Source: an uncultured Veillonella sp. | GTDB taxonomy: Bacteria > Bacillota > Negativicutes > Veillonellales > Veillonellaceae | DNA length: 64,000 nucleotides | NCBI GenBank assembly: GCA_934202095.1 | Contig: CAKPXN010000003.1 | Span: forward strand, 17,948 to 81,947 | Direction of reading: 5' to 3' | Part shown: one piece after another, positions 62,441-64,000 of the stretch | Layout of the letters: each line of letters opens with the position of its first letter | Numbering within the stretch: position 1 is the first letter of the stretch | Notes under the pieces: generated by a model | Seen by the model: the letters and a program-made list of their open reading frames with translations, nothing else | Database searches by the model: none | What the model was told of the DNA's origin: nothing | Position numbers and translations under genes: made by a program

Positions 62441-63793
62441 ATGGCATTCGATAGTTTGTCAGAAAAACTGCAAGACGCCTTTAAATCCTTAAAAGGTAAG
62501 GGCAAAATTACAGAAGAAGATGTCAATCTTGCGTTGCGTCAGGTACGAACAGCTCTTTTAGAAGCGGACGTAAACTTTATGGTAGCGAAGGATTTCGTTA
62601 AATCCATTAAAGAAAAGGCTCTTGGTGAAGAGGTGTTCGGATCCTTGAACCCAGCTCAAACGGTTATTAAAATTGTTAATGATGAGTTGACAGCTCTCCT
62701 AGGTGGTACGCAAAGCCGTATCATGATTTCCAGTAAGCCTCCAACAATTATTATGCTTGTAGGGTTACAAGGTGCTGGTAAAACGACTACGGCTGGTAAA
62801 TTAGCCGTATACCTTCGTAAACAAGGTAAACATCCGATGCTCGTTGCGGCCGATGTATATCGTCCAGCAGCGATTAAGCAATTACAAGTGGTAGGTAAGC
62901 AAATCGATATTCCTGTATTTGCTGATGAAACACCTGGTGCAAATCCAGTAGATATTGCGCGTCGTGCCGTAGAGCAAAGCACGCATATGTTGAAAGATGT
63001 GGTTATCATCGATACAGCAGGTCGTTTGGCCATAGACGAAGTCCTTATGGATGAGTTGTCCAATATCAAGGCTGCTGTTCGACCTCATGAAATTCTACTC
63101 GTTGTAGACTCCATGATTGGTCAGGATGCGGTAACGACAGCACAAACGTTTAATGAAAAATTAGGCGTTGATGGCGTTATCCTTACTAAACTCGATGGCG
63201 ATGCGCGCGGTGGTGCTGCGTTGTCCATCAAGGCTGTAACCGGTTTACCAATCAAGTTTACGGGTGTAAGCGAAAAAATGGATGGTTTCGACGTATTCTA
63301 TCCAGACCGTATGGCTTCTCGTATCCTCGATTTAGGGGACTTCAAGACTCTTATTGAAAGCGTACAAGGCGCTATCGATGAAGAAGAAGCTCGTGAAATG
63401 GCGCAAAAGATGGCGAAGAACAATTTCACCTTAGATGATTTCTTGAAACAGATGAATCAGGTGAGAAAGTTAGGGCCATTACAAAATATTATTGGTATGT
63501 TGCCAGGCATGGGTCAAATTAAGGATCAATTAAAAGACCTTGATTTGAATAGCAAAGAGGTACGTCGTATTGAGGCTATCATCAAATCCATGACGGCTGC
63601 AGAACGACAAGATCCAAACATTTTAAATGGTTCTCGTCGTAAGCGTATTGCCTTAGGTTCTGGTACACAAGTACAAGACGTTAATCGCTTATTAAAACAA
63701 TTCGAAGAAGCGCGGAAGATGATGAAGCGTTTACAAGGATTGCGTGGCGGTAAGGGTGGATTCCCAGGAATGCCGAAATTGCCGTTTATGTAA
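62441..63793 (+). CDS. ffh: Signal recognition particle protein Ffh
   Basis: 450 residues: N domain (1-85), GTPase G domain with GLQGAGKTTTAGKLA near residue 108, DTAGR and TKLDGDARGGAALS, and the Met-rich M domain (about 300-450) that binds SRP RNA and signal peptides (PGMGQIKDQLKD, PNILNGSRRKRIA-type hinge). With the 4.5S-like RNA and FtsY it delivers proteins to the membrane. SRP RNA and ftsY are not in the window. Confidence 0.98.
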   Translation: MAFDSLSEKLQDAFKSLKGKGKITEEDVNLALRQVRTALLEADVNFMVAKDFVKSIKEKALGEEVFGSLNPAQTVIKIVNDELTALLGGTQSRIMISSKPPTIIMLVGLQGAGKTTTAGKLAVYLRKQGKHPMLVAADVYRPAAIKQLQVVGKQIDIPVFADETPGANPVDIARRAVEQSTHMLKDVVIIDTAGRLAIDEVLMDELSNIKAAVRPHEILLVVDSMIGQDAVTTAQTFNEKLGVDGVILTKLDGDARGGAALSIKAVTGLPIKFTGVSEKMDGFDVFYPDRMASRILDLGDFKTLIESVQGAIDEEEAREMAQKMAKNNFTLDDFLKQMNQVRKLGPLQNIIGMLPGMGQIKDQLKDLDLNSKEVRRIEAIIKSMTAAERQDPNILNGSRRKRIALGSGTQVQDVNRLLKQFEEARKMMKRLQGLRGGKGGFPGMPKLPFM

Positions 63794-63796
63794 TAC

Positions 63797-63823
63797 ATGG
63801 ACAGGGGCGCTGAACCTGTCCAG
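63797..63823 (+). promoter_or_regulatory. Hairpin between ffh and rpsP
   Basis: GGACAGG and CCTGTCC pair with a 9-nt loop, without a T run; likely an mRNA-processing or stabilising hairpin rather than a terminator. Confidence 0.5.
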
Positions 63824-63851
63824 CACATCATTATAAGGAGGTGAATCCCAC

Positions 63852-64000
63852 ATGTTAAAAATTCGTTTGACTCGTTTAGGTGCTAAAAAAGCTCCTTTCT
63901 ACCGTATCGTAGTTGCTGACTCTCGTGCTCCACGTGAAGGTCGTCCTGTTGACACAATTGGTCAATATGATGCTACTAAACAACCAGCTATCGTTAATGT
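63852..64000 (+). CDS. rpsP: 30S ribosomal protein S16 (3' partial)
   Basis: 49 codons are visible, cut by the window end. [20 protein letters not shown] and [18 protein letters not shown] are the conserved N terminus of bS16. A strong AAGGAGGTGA site lies 7 nt upstream. The order ylxM-ffh-rpsP is common in Firmicutes and normally continues to rimM and trmD. Confidence 0.97.
   Translation, partial: MLKIRLTRLGAKKAPFYRIVVADSRAPREGRPVDTIGQYDATKQPAIVN

Overview
The window is chromosomal DNA from a diderm Firmicute of the class Negativicutes, most likely a Veillonella species. The low-GC, Firmicutes-type genes (whiA, yvcK, rapZ, ylxM-ffh-rpsP, a PyrR-type leader) sit beside a full set of outer-membrane and lipopolysaccharide (LPS) genes and three porins that carry an S-layer-homology (SLH) domain, the OmpM type typical of this class. 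Nearly everything lies on the + strand; only a LysR regulator, a YigZ protein and a flavin oxidoreductase are on the - strand. The species assignment is an inference from gene content.

Positions 1-31106 form an envelope-biogenesis supercluster: the end of a TolC-like gene, tamB, bamA, three Skp/OmpH paralogues, then lpxD, an LpxL-type acyltransferase, lpxC, fabZ, lpxA, lpxI, lpxB, msbA, waaA, lpxK, kdsB, kdsA, kdsD, kdsC, a second LpxL-type acyltransferase, lptC, an LptA/OstA protein, lptB and one LptF/G permease. Together these make Kdo-lipid A, flip it and export it, and insert outer-membrane proteins. A DUF3084 protein, a RuvC-fold protein, a YitT-type membrane protein and signal peptidase I follow. 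Genes within the blocks are tightly spaced or overlapping; terminators near 1066, 5518, 11969, 14229 and 29053 split the region into transcription units.

Positions 31107-36185 carry three tandem SLH-porin (OmpM-like) genes, each with its own terminator and a long upstream region. The second and third have similar promoters (TTTACA, 17 bp, TATATT or TAATAT), 5' leaders of about 170 nt and a shared 18-nt box that no annotated feature explains.

Positions 36241-42938 hold a HAD phosphatase, rapZ, yvcK, whiA and a large secreted TolA-like coiled-coil protein of unknown function. Positions 43014-51436 are the pyrimidine operon pyrB-pyrC-carA-carB-pyrK-pyrD, behind a good promoter, a PyrR-type RNA site and an attenuator terminator.

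Positions 51437-62115 are mixed: the LysR regulator, a small basic protein, YigZ, copper ATPase CopA, an ECF S component, and then an AT-rich accessory stretch (about 56700-59890). That stretch contains an unrecognised exported protein, a decayed-looking gap, and a compact three-gene cassette (P-loop kinase, GNAT plus PUA/EVE-like fusion, ASCH protein). The cassette is the best candidate here for an undescribed system, probably acting on nucleotides or RNA. A redox flavoprotein and another unrecognised membrane protein follow. The window ends in ylxM, ffh and the start of rpsP. I found no tRNA, rRNA, CRISPR array or intact insertion sequence.
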